Below are positions 1-10,300 of a stretch of DNA of 14,156 nucleotides, in pieces. The stretch is from Phoronis ovalis (lineage: Eukaryota; Phoronida; Phoronidae). The notes beneath the pieces are model-generated. The model worked only from the letters and a program-made list of their open reading frames with translations, ran no database searches and was not told where the DNA came from. A program made the position numbers and the translations under genes. The stretch's first letter is position 1; each line of letters opens with the position of its first letter. Location: positions 1-14,156 of the forward strand of contig JAOXYB010104715.1 of assembly GCA_028565635.1 (NCBI GenBank). The letters are read 5' to 3'.

Positions 1-233
1 ACAGTAAGAAGTATACAATCCAAATCCAAAATTTTCAACTGGGCTGCACACCCCCACCAAAAAATACCTCGAGTACCTACCCCCCTCCCCGGACTACTAG
101 CTATTAATCAGCATAATTTTACAGGTAAGGTAGTCATGTGCTTTTGGGAGTATCGTATCAAGGAATTGTATAGCGGTTATACATGACATGTTAATATACA
201 AATGCATGATGAGCCTAACCCAACTTAAAATAC

Positions 234-328
234 CCATGCAGTATGCACAGACTGTCACCATCCAGGACAATGACATCATGAAGCACACTACCGGTAACCT
301 TCAAGTTAACCTTTGGCAACTTTGCATA
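234..328 (-). CDS. candidate coding exon 2 of an unrecognised divergent gene
   Basis: On the minus strand a pyrimidine-rich acceptor (ending GGTTTTAG at 329-330, with a possible TTAAC branch site upstream) opens a frame reading YAKLPKVNLK, then VTGSVLHDVIV, LDGDSLCILH. Codons are G-rich at the first position, as in real coding sequence. The frame joins in phase 0 to the proposed first exon at 582-635. I end the exon at a GTATTT donor (233-232, phase 2). If unspliced, the frame reaches TAG at 217-215. I do not recognise the protein; the alternating hydrophobic pattern suggests beta strands. Caution: the plus strand here also has an AG/GT-flanked open stretch (about 241-291), so the strand call is uncertain. 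Confidence 0.45.
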
Positions 329-581
329 CTAAAACCCAGAAGACCAGTGACAGTGTTAATCGCCGTCGCTAACTGATACAAGAGGTTTTATAATAATTGC
401 AGTTATTAAACAGGTTACTGATTGTGGATTTACTACCACAGGCGACGGGATTATAGTGACATTCCGACCAATAAATCTAAAATGCATATGGCAATTTAAT
501 AAACCTGGTCAAATTTTGACAGGTGAATTCAAAAGCTGACCGCACGATGATCGCGCTTGCATATTTTAACATCAGTCTTAC

Positions 582-635
582 CTCCATTGTGATCTCTCCA
601 AGCTTTCTATCTTTTTTGCCATCACCTTCCTCCAT
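582..635 (-). CDS. candidate first coding exon of the divergent gene
   Basis: Read leftward, ATG at 635-633 opens an 18-residue highly charged N-terminus (MEEGDGKKDRKLGEITME) ending exactly at a strong donor, GAG|GTAAGA (GT at 581-580), phase 0. An in-frame TGA lies upstream and no other in-frame ATG intervenes, so this is the natural start. The next candidate exon (328-234) begins in the matching phase after a 253-nt intron. The rest of the gene would lie beyond the left edge. Lysine- and acid-rich N-termini are common, so this segment alone identifies nothing. Support is donor quality, phase match and head-to-head placement with ttd14. Confidence 0.45.
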
Positions 636-1317
636 TTTCCGTAGGTTACCTTTTGTTTTAATTAAAGTGATCAGCGAATTTTTGAATGGAATTCTTCACC
701 ATTCGAATGACATTGTTGTGGTCAGACACTTGTAAACCAACAATGTAACAGCGTTTTTCATTGGCCAATGCTATAATAAGGACAAGTGTATAAAAAATAA
801 TACTCTCCCATTCCAGGCTCAGCACAGTTACTACACATTTCTAAAGTGTGTACTCACACTATATGTCTTTCATGGCATTTTTTTAAACAAAAGTATATTG
901 TACTTTATTTTAAATGGAAGGTTTTAGCGTAATAATCGCATTCTTTCCAAAATATTTATAGACCATAGCTTTCAAAATAGTGAAAATCGTAAACAGGAAA
1001 TGCACTGAAATACTTTAATTTTATTAGTTATTGCTTTAATGCAATCGATCTATATATATATATACAGCTTACTAAAACACAACAATATGGTCATAAGTTA
1101 CTATTTTTCTTGAATTTTGTAACCAGAAGCCGAATATATGAGAGCATTCGGATTCCGTGCAAGTCAATTTGGGTGCTCGTCTGTGTCTGTACCACTAAAC
1201 AACCAATCACAGAGCTCCTGGAGCTTTCACGGTTTGGCGCCTTACCACATGTTTGGTAGTTTTTACAATGGTTTTCGTTCTATTTCGTTTCTAACAAGGG
1301 GTTTTGTCGACACTACT
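636..1317. promoter_or_regulatory. intergenic interval, probable bidirectional promoter
   Basis: About 680 bp separate the proposed minus-strand ATG (635) from the preferred plus-strand ATG (1318). The interval holds a perfect 12-bp palindrome CATTGGCCAATG (759-770), which presents a CCAAT core on both strands about 125 bp upstream of the minus-strand start. It also holds AACCAATCA (1201-1209), about 110 bp upstream of the plus-strand start. A (TA)n run lies near 1050-1064. An odd palindrome AGCTCC-T-GGAGCT sits at 1213-1225. I see no further gene here, apart from the possible N-terminal extension from 1138. Confidence 0.4.
1201..1209 (+). promoter_or_regulatory. NF-Y (CCAAT box) consensus site
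   Basis: AACCAATCA fits the NF-Y consensus RRCCAATSR completely. CCAAT boxes usually lie 60 to 100 bp before the transcription start. That would place the start near 1265-1310, just before ATG 1318, and would favour that ATG over the upstream in-frame ATG at 1138. Function is inferred from the motif alone. Confidence 0.4.
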
Positions 1318-1375
1318 ATGTCCAAAATGTTTAACGAGAACAAGAAGAAGGTGTATAAGCTAGTATTAACAGGAG
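1318..1375 (+). CDS. ttd14: ttd14 exon 1 (start codon and beginning of P-loop)
   Basis: Encodes [19 protein letters not shown] plus the first base of a glycine codon, ending at G|GTAATG. The strand VYKLVLTGG leads directly into the P-loop completed by exon 2. I chose ATG 1318 because it has A at -3 and matches where the family usually begins. In-frame alternatives are 1327, 1249 and 1138, with an in-frame stop at 1120-1122. A start at 1138 would add 60 residues with four arginines and no acidic residue before residue 58, rich in Ser, Phe and Gly, which resembles a mitochondrial presequence. The NF-Y site at 1201 argues that 1138-1300 is promoter or 5' leader instead. Confidence 0.85.
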
Positions 1376-4300
1376 GTAATGTAATTTTCAGTGACGATAA
1401 TCGTTTATTCATTCTTAATTTTCTATCGAACACGTTTCCTATAGTTTTAAAATTCGGTGTGTGTATGTGTTGATATGATGGGAAACGTAAACATGGCCAG
1501 TGCAGCAAGCAATCCGGGCAAGCAATAAATGAACATTTGCTTATAGGAATGTCCATAGTTTAATTTGATAACAGTTGTCTGAATGTACTGTGTTTCAAAA
1601 ATAATTTAGTCATTGAGGATCAGTAAGTCCACAAGGAATTATCGAGATGGTATAAAATATTAATTAAGAGAAGAATGGTAATGACTAATGTTATATTAAA
1701 ACGAAAAATGCTATTAGTGCCACAGGAAGAGGAGGAACAGTGCACTGTCTCTTTTACACTATGGTGCTTCCTGTTGTATCTCTTACATTAGCTATTTATT
1801 GCTTCTGCTAAGATATACCAAAATTACACAACCCCAAACATGTGTGGACATTACAAAATATCTCGTATTTTGTGTCGCAATGCTGTACAGTTAAATACAT
1901 CTCCTTATCCTTTGTTAGTTACATATTTCATCCGACTTTTGTTTCCATTTATATATTTTGAAGGAAAGATTTTAGCACCCCTTACAAGTTTAAAGTTGAA
2001 AAAAAACATGATTGATGCTGAAGATAAAACCCCTAATTTGCTTGCAGCATGATGTTTTAATAAAAACTGCGGGTTGCCGAGGTGCAAAAACAACTTGCAC
2101 AATTGGACAACTCAAAATAGCGTGTTGTCGAGTTGTCAACATGTTTTCACAACATGCTGTTTTGACTTTCTTTACAAATTTACAAGTTTAGCCCATCATA
2201 GGATATATACTCGATTACGAGAGACATAATATAGGATTATATACTCAAAACTCTTGCAAAATTAACAAATTCAGTTTAGTTTTATTTACTATGGGGGAAT
2301 GTAAGTTTGAAATTCATTTGTACACTGCTGGTTGCCTTTTCACCTTTTCCATTTACTATGTACAGGCATTACTTCTATCTACTATGAGTTCAGATGAATC
2401 GACCAAGTCTTGTAAAGGATCTATTGACTATTGATCTAGTAATTCCATTGGCAAAATTTCAAATATATTCCAAGCGCCAGTAGGCTATATATAAATCTTC
2501 ATACATGAGAACTAAACAGAGATATCTTTTTTTAAGCCATGTATGTTGGGTGATTTATTGGTCTGCCATGTATGTAGTTAGTAAAAAAAAAAGTTGATAA
2601 TTTATGTGAGGGATTTGTTGTAGATCTCATTATCTTCCTCTTATTATTACTGAGAAGGTTTGTGTGTGTATTGCTCTACTTAACATTTTAATGGCTTATC
2701 TGGGATTAAATTGAAAAGTCCTTCAATGATGTCTAAATACACAGTCCATTGTCAGTAAACAAGATGAGCTATGCAAACAAATGATTAGTAACTAATTGTG
2801 ATAAAATGGTATATTTATTATGAGATGGTTACTCCTACTATTCTCATTAAATAGCAATTTTGGGAGTAATAGATTGACCATGTGGTTTGCTGCATCACTT
2901 TCATTATTTTACAAACATCAGTCAGATCATTAACTCTGCCCTGTTTGTTTACTATTAAGTTCATGCAGTTTGTTTGTGCCTGTTATTACAATGACAAACA
3001 TTGCAGCTTTTTGAGAGAAAAGTGATAATATATTTTGTTATCCATTTTTGAACAAGAAAAACTGTCTAGTTGTACTAAGTTGGGTACGTAGGGAAAATGT
3101 TTGGCTGTTTCACTTTGTGGAAACACTGTGTTTTCTTATTAGGCCTGTGTTGTTATGATCTGGAAGAAGATGGTTAGAAATGTGAAACTTGAGAGCTTTC
3201 CTTCCTGTGTGTAGCTAGGCTTTTAAAATAAAAACTGTGTAGGTTGTAGATTCTATATCTGAACTTTGTCCATGATGTATGAAGTAACAAAGTATGTTAT
3301 CTGACCAGGAAGAATTACCCACAAACAAGATTTTGCTTCTTGTATTATGATAACTTTGTTGTACTGTCAGTAACTTCTCAGTATTGTAATTACTATGTAA
3401 CCAGCTGTTTTCACTGCACATTTTATAGGGTACATATGTTATATATATTAAAACTGATTTTTATAAATAAGTGAATGGAAGCAATTCGTATATGTATCAT
3501 CCATAGTCACATCCACAAGAAAGTTTTTCATTGATGCACTGTAAGAAAGTTTTTCATTGATGCACTGTTTTGGGGGCACATGCTGGAACAAATAATTAGC
3601 TGTATAACTAATTGCAGAAAAAATCCAATTCTGTGAACCACTACTGTTTTATTTCAAAATCACCCACCCACATATAGTAGTGGTAATTGCACTAAAAAGT
3701 GATGGCTGCATCTCAGTGTTGACTGCCCGCATATATAGTTTGAATATAGTTGTCATTGGTGTGTCAACTGTGATGTGTATATGTACTGTAGAGTCATTAA
3801 GTATATAAACCTAAACAAAAGTATGCATTTGCATTGTTGTCAGATATTGAGATATGGAAACCAAGCAAAATGAAGTAAAACTAAATATAACGTTTGTAAA
3901 CAGTGTAGAGGTGCTGCACCTTTATAGTCAATCTTCATGTTCTATAAAATCACCTGATATTCAGTGTTAGTTGATGTTATTTCCAAATTCATAACTTTCT
4001 TTTATATGTGAATTGGAATCATATTTTGTGATGTCGACTTTTACAGAATTTGACCATTCAATGCTCATGTGACTTCACGCTTTAGGTGGGACATGATATA
4101 GGAGACTTGCATAACTCTGAGATGATTTTATATATATATTGTTAGTAGTTTTCTGATAATTAATGTAACTTTGAATTACAAGTAAAACTATATATTGAAT
4201 TCTTTATTTCCATTTTTTAAGTTTGATTAATTTTTTTTTTATTGAATCATGCTATATAAGGCTATAAGAGATCATTGATGGGAGTAAGATGTTAGAAATA

Positions 4301-7300
4301 TGGTATTTTGATTGTAAGAACATGCTGGAAGTATGATATTATGTGTTGTATAAAGATTGAACTGTGATTTATTTTTTTAGCCAGGCTTTCTTACACTAAT
4401 GCAGGTTAAGTCTCAATGAGGTTACTGAACATTTCATCCACACAACACAAGTTAATATAAAATCCATTAGATCCTAGCATTTTACTGTTATTGAATTGTA
4501 TTTTATAAAGGTTATCAAATTCAGACCTTCTATGCTACCATGTACCTTTTGCGTATTCAGTAGGCGCCTGTTTTTTCTATTATACCATTTGTAGGAAAGT
4601 TGACAATACTCAAATCATTGATTATTTCACTTTGATCATATACAATACATAAAAAAAAAAAAGTAAAATGCCCAGCATAATGCCTTTATATTTTTTGAAT
4701 GTCAAAAGTTCATACTGTTTAATCAAGGCCATTTGTATTTATGCTCATTCTGCCCTAGTCTAAGTTTAGACCCTTGTATTTTTAAATTCCTTTTTGTTAA
4801 AAATTGAGTTTAAATCCCTATATGCAACAATATATCTGATAATAATATGCACTACGTAATTTTAAAACAAATGTTTGACTTTTTCTAGTTTATAGTTTAA
4901 AACAATTTATTTAGTACATTTATAAGATATATAGTCTGTGTTAGAGACTAATTCTGCCCATAAATTTGATATTATGTGAAGTATACTCCAGGGGAGGATA
5001 TTCCCAGGGGGTGGGGATAATCACTGTATATTAACTACTGGGGATGTGCCGCACAGAACGGTCCAATTTTCAGCCTTCCCGTTATAGATACGAGTCACAA
5101 TTTCCTCCTGTCTGGTATATTTTATGGATATTTTTTTTTCATGTTTTGCATATAAATTTAGGTTAGTATGTAGCTAGTGGCCAATGCAGAAAATCAAATG
5201 GGAAAGCTAACCTTCAATCCCTGTTCCAAATTTTAATGTAATTTTTCTGTGATCGTTCGTCAAATCGACCTCGGTGCAGGCGCAGTACATATCAAATCTA
5301 TCTACTCCAGGCGGCAAAAATATGCATACGGTATTTTGTGATTTGGTATAATTTATATTGGTCTATTTTTTTAGTGTAACTAAGGTATAAATTAGCATGG
5401 TCAGGATTTTTGGGGTCCACCAAAATCATAACCAATTGCACTTTGGCAGTATATTACTGTATGTGGTTGGGGTACATAAAAATTATCCTCTGGAAGAGCT
5501 GTAATTTTTTTAATGGAATCCTTTGGCCGCAACTCTTTTTACACATCTCTTACTAAGGTTGAAAAACATGCTTTTGCCAGGCCTGCATTGCAAGAATAAC
5601 ATCATATTTGCCATTGCTTTGCCCGTCACATCTCGCTTCATTTGGGTATGGGTGCCAACTCATGGGCATTTGTACTATGATACCATATTGATTGTATGTA
5701 CTTTGATACCGTGTTGCACAAGAGTAGATTGCATGCCTTATTGTACATGCAATGATATATCATATTCAATTATTTACAAAAAATATGTCTCCCTAGGCTA
5801 ATATGATGCTAGTGAATGACGGTACTTAGGCCTAATGTTAATTAAGCTAAAATCAGAATTGTTCCTGTACATGGGAGTTTCTCAATTCTTGTCCCAATCA
5901 AGTTTTTGAAGCTACAAAATTGAGAAACAGAGTTAACTAATAGGTTCACAATTTCGTTCAGTGAATGCAAAAACTGTAAAACAAGGGAAAAGCTCTTGTT
6001 TTGGGTTCAGATAGAAAAACAATTAAATAAACTGAGTGAAGTAACTTAATTAACCTATTTGTGTGCTAACAATAATCTTGGAGCTAATTACTTGCGAAAT
6101 AGGGACCACTCTGTCAAGCTAATTCTTCTATAAAGTTATCTGTGGAATTTTATTTTGTTGATCTGGACGCAAATATACATATTATGAGTTTTTAAAATGT
6201 ATTTGCTGTGTACATTGCGATTCTATACGATACCATAAAATACATTAAAACATCTGCATTTTGTTTCTTTTTAGGACCATGTGGCGGAAAAACAACCGGC
6301 CAAGCACGTCTCAGCACATTCTTTGAGAATTTGGGATGGAAGGTATTATAAGCACCCTTAAATCTTCTGTTTACAATCCATGCATGTATTATTAGCATCC
6401 TGCTCTTACTTGTTTGTTGATATAAAGAGTACCGGATCTGCATAATGCCTGTGATTAATAAAGTTACTTCATTCATCCCAGCTATTGTTTATAATATCTT
6501 CAGATTAAAGGCAACTGGTTTTGGTGGAAGCCTTGTACCAGTGGGGCGATTCCCCTAACATTATTATCCTTGAATTCCGTAGTGAAAAATTTAAAATTCT
6601 GCAACAATTTTTCTCCTTATTCTGCAGCAGAAATAGCAAAGTTCTGCATAAATAATATAAGTGATTTTTTCAAGTTCCGGACAAAAAATTGCTTTTTTTT
6701 GATGAAAAAATTCATGTAATAACAGATCGAACTCACGGCAGCACTACGGCTGTTTACTGAAGTAACTCCAAGATAGTGCTACGAGCTTTCCGGAACCTTT
6801 GGATATGTTCGGGTGTTTTCGATATGGAACTAAACGTGTCCGAAAATGCTTGTAGCGCCAACTTATCATTGCTCCCGTAAACAGCGGCAGTGCTGTGGTC
6901 AGTTTGCTCTTCATTAAATTATTTATTTTTCACAAAAACAAGCAATTCCGTGGGATTCTGTGGCAATATTGTAAAGTATATTTTCCGCAGAATTCCATAA
7001 CGGGGTAATGCGGAATTCCACAGGGTCTGGTATATAATACATTCATGAGCAGTGTTGAGTTTATCGTAGCCTTAAACAGTATGCAGTATGTCATAGATTT
7101 TATGTAGTCGTCTGTATGCCTGATTAGAAAATCATTAATGACATGAAATTGTTATGGAAATTGCTCTTTACTTGTACTGCAGTGACGATTCCCAGATTAC
7201 ACATGCTCTTTAAGGGTTGTTGTATAGTTTATCAGAATCTTGGGTTGAGGAATAAACTTGTCTCTAATATTCACTAAAAATCCAATATTTTTTATATATT

Positions 7301-10300
7301 ATTATTAGGATACTCTGACATTAGAGGAGGATCTACAATTCTTTCAAAGGGAGGGGGTCATTTGTGACCTGAGTGCAGCTCAATAACTTATAATGTTAAT
7401 TAAGGTTGACTTAGTATATTTGCCAATAGTCCTTCATATAGTGAAAATTGATTACTTTTATGTTTCTAATTGCATTCGTAGGTATACAGAGTTCCAGAAT
7501 GTGCTACAGTTCTCATGAGGTATGTAATATCAGCTATATTTAAAGTAGAATCCGTTACTATGACAACAAAAATCAGATACACCTTTCTGTGACTATTTTA
7601 TAACCCTAAATGTGTTTCCTAGCTTATAGGTTTCAAGAGAATCTCCTTAGATGTCTCCTGCAGACAGAAGATACAGCTTGTCACTGAAGTCAGTGACTTT
7701 TCTGAGAATAAATAAAGTTTCCTGACAGATAAAAGTGCCAGTCAGAATTGGTTGTTAATTACATTGAGGGCACACATATCTCTAACTTGCAATTTCGAAA
7801 GTATTACTACAACATGTGTAGATTTCCTACCAAAAAATATTTCTAGTTCAATGTCCAGAATTTTTAAACCTAAGTGAAAAGGTTGAGCTCTGGCTAGGGA
7901 GAAAAAAACTGTGGTAACATATTGTACTAAAAGTTAAAGGGAACATCCAGTTTAGAGTTGCCTGGAAGAAAACTCCAGGATATTTTGTTAGGATTTTGTC
8001 ATTTTTTGTAGCGGTGGAGTGAAATGGAAAGAGTTGACCAAATATCAAAGTTAGTCTAGTAGAGTTATTTGAAACCACACTGTTCTTGTCCTTATAGCGT
8101 GTTAACATAGCATGCTTTATACCAACAGTTCTGGTTCTGTTATACAGATAGCCCTCATCTCTTAGTGCAGCTAATGTAGTTCTGCCAAATCTGTAAATTG
8201 ATTACATCAGGACATGTGCTAGGCTAATAAGAGATACATTGTTTTTAAACTAATTAAATCAGAAAAGACTTGCTTTCAGTCCTTGCGGTGTTTTTTCTTT
8301 CATTTTTTTATGTTTTTAATTAATAAGAATAATTTTCCTGCTAAAAATGTATTTGTTTTATTGGATTTCACTATCAAATATATGGTACTATCAAATGGGG
8401 CGTACACAAGATCAATCAAGGAAAAACACAATTCTTTGCTGGAACATTATTTTACTTGCAACAAAAGTATGTCACAGAAATGAAAATTTAAATAATAATG
8501 AAAAAAAAAATCCAGAAGGACTTAGAGCAAGTCTAAAATTAAAGGAACAATAGGCATTAAGATTCTGTTTTGATGCTGTAAGCACCATTTAATAGTGCAA
8601 AATTCAGACTTTTAAACTGCTGATGGATGGCACACATTTTTATCCTGTATGTGAGGCATCAGGCTTCTAAACTGCTGATGGAGAGCACACATTTTTATCC
8701 TGTATGTGAAGCACCATTAGCTGCTCTAGGAGTGTAACCTTGTGACACGGAGTAAAGTTGCCTTGCCTACGCAATCATTTCTCATCTTGTGTGTTTTACT
8801 AACATTGCAGCGGAGGCGTCAAGTGGTCAGAAATGAATAAAGAAGCTGGTAAGTAATATGGATCATTGTATTGAGAAACCTCTGCCACAGGTACTGTTAC
8901 TGAGGTAATATTACAAGCTTTTGATGTCATTATCAACGAGACAGATTGCTATCTTAGTTTGCAAAATGTTTAGGTGATGAAATGATATCATACACTGGTA
9001 ATTTTTGTGTAGTCATAATAAGCTATGATTTAATTTGTTTATGTTTATCCTATAACCAGATTAATGGTGTAGTAACGTTCACTAGGTGCCATATGTTAGA
9101 TGCTCCAAATCGACACGCAATTCATATTTTGAGAGTGAATAGCGAGAACGCACAGAGGTGCATGATTATTCATTCACAAAATGTGGAATGGTATTTTTGA
9201 TTGTGACTTTGAATTCTATTTAGAAATTATCATAACCAGATCACGCAAGTGTTTAGATGCTTGAAGTAAAGTTGGCATTTATAACTCACAAGTCAATAGG
9301 TCATTTATACTCTCGTTTTGCTCTGTGTTTGAATTGAATTGGATTCTTAAAATTTAACTGAATAAGAAAATAAGTTTCAATTGTACTTTTTGTCATATTA
9401 CAGCTTATAGGTTTCAAGAGAATCTCCTTAGATGTCTCCTGCAGACGGAAGATACATTCTTTCAACTAGCTGATGACACATCCCAGAATACTCTAGTGAT
9501 ATGTGATCGTGGGGCCATGGACCCATCAGCTTGTAAGTATAATAGTTTTGAAACATTTTAAGATGGCAGGTTTGTCTCTAGCAAGAAAGTGACAGTTCAA
9601 CAGCTCAGACAAATACAAAATTAGCAAAATTAATCAGTGACACAGGTAGAATAGCAAAAGACAACTAGATCAAAAATATAAGCGTAACTTCCTTACGAAA
9701 CCTAATGTTTTCCAGAAGTTGTGAAGGAAATAGTCCAGGCTACATAGCCTATCGGCATATAAACATGATACAGTAATATGCAAGTTACAAAGGTGAATAA
9801 TCACAAATTCTGTACAGGGCGGATACAAACATCGTGCAATGTTTCATCACCAAAGCCATTAAAATGCACATGGTGTAGTGTTGGACTATATCAGAATTTA
9901 TTGTTTGCCGTTCGTATTTTATTTTTTTGGCTTGTTTGCTTGAGGATAGTGATTACGTGTGAATACCTGCTTTTCTTCATTTTCAGTTCTGCCTCCTACT
10001 GACTGGGAGAAAATGAAGATTGACAATTCTTGGAACAGTGTTGAACTTCGAGACAGTCGCTATAATCAAGTCATTCATATGGTAACAGCAGCCAATGGAG
10101 CGGAAGAGTTTTACAGTACTGACGAACATTTGACGCGCTATGAAGGAACTGATCTTGCAAGACATCTGGATTCCCTGGCGGCTCAGGTGAGAAAGGTGTT
10201 TTATATCCTGTTACCTACTTGGTTTTTTTGGGCTAGGATCTGCTTCTTATAATTCCAGGGATTTGCAGATTTGATATTAAACAGTCATGTACTGTTTTGT

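Larger units (their letters stand above)
1376..6274 (+). other. ttd14 intron 1 (4.9 kb)
   Basis: GT donor at 1376, TTTCTTTTTAG acceptor at 6274, phase 1. AT-rich throughout, with poly-A and poly-T runs. I find no coding exon supported by splice sites and protein similarity. Open stretches at 1840-2052, 3215-3421 and 5523-5801 have low-complexity or cysteine-scattered translations and look random. Recognisable structure is limited to three adjacent hairpins at 2082-2156, a 26-nt tandem duplication at 3517-3568, a GGGG-rich possible repeat near 4985-5130, and an 11-bp inverted repeat at 5877-5928. Confidence 0.8.
7520..8810 (+). other. ttd14 intron 3
   Basis: 1,291-nt intron. It contains the partial copy of exon 5 (7621-7675), overlapping AATAAA signals (7707-7716) and a 55-nt tandem duplication (8605-8714). 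The open stretches at 8283-8553 read as low-complexity translations and are not supported as exons. Confidence 0.85.

Noticed and set aside
1050-1064. (TA)n run as a TATA box
   Set aside because: A simple dinucleotide repeat, about 250 bp from the preferred start codon and too far from the NF-Y-predicted start site.
1138-1473. Single-frame ORF running through the exon 1 donor
   Set aside because: The conserved protein leaves this frame at G|GTAATG (1375/1376); the codons after it are intronic and unrelated to the family.
5523-5801. 92-residue ORF in intron 1
   Set aside because: Cysteine-scattered translation with no domain, no splice signals in agreement and AT-rich composition like the surroundings; it looks random.
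8982-9200. 72-residue ORF in intron 4
   Set aside because: Adding it would break the continuous exon 4 to exon 5 join, and no homology is recognised.
9778-10002. 74-residue ORF with a hydrophobic stretch in intron 5
   Set aside because: The hydrophobic part is the translated pyrimidine tract before the exon 6 acceptor.
9959-10252. ORF covering exon 6 and its flanks
   Set aside because: Only 9987-10186 is coding in this frame; both ends of the ORF are intron read-through beyond clear splice sites.
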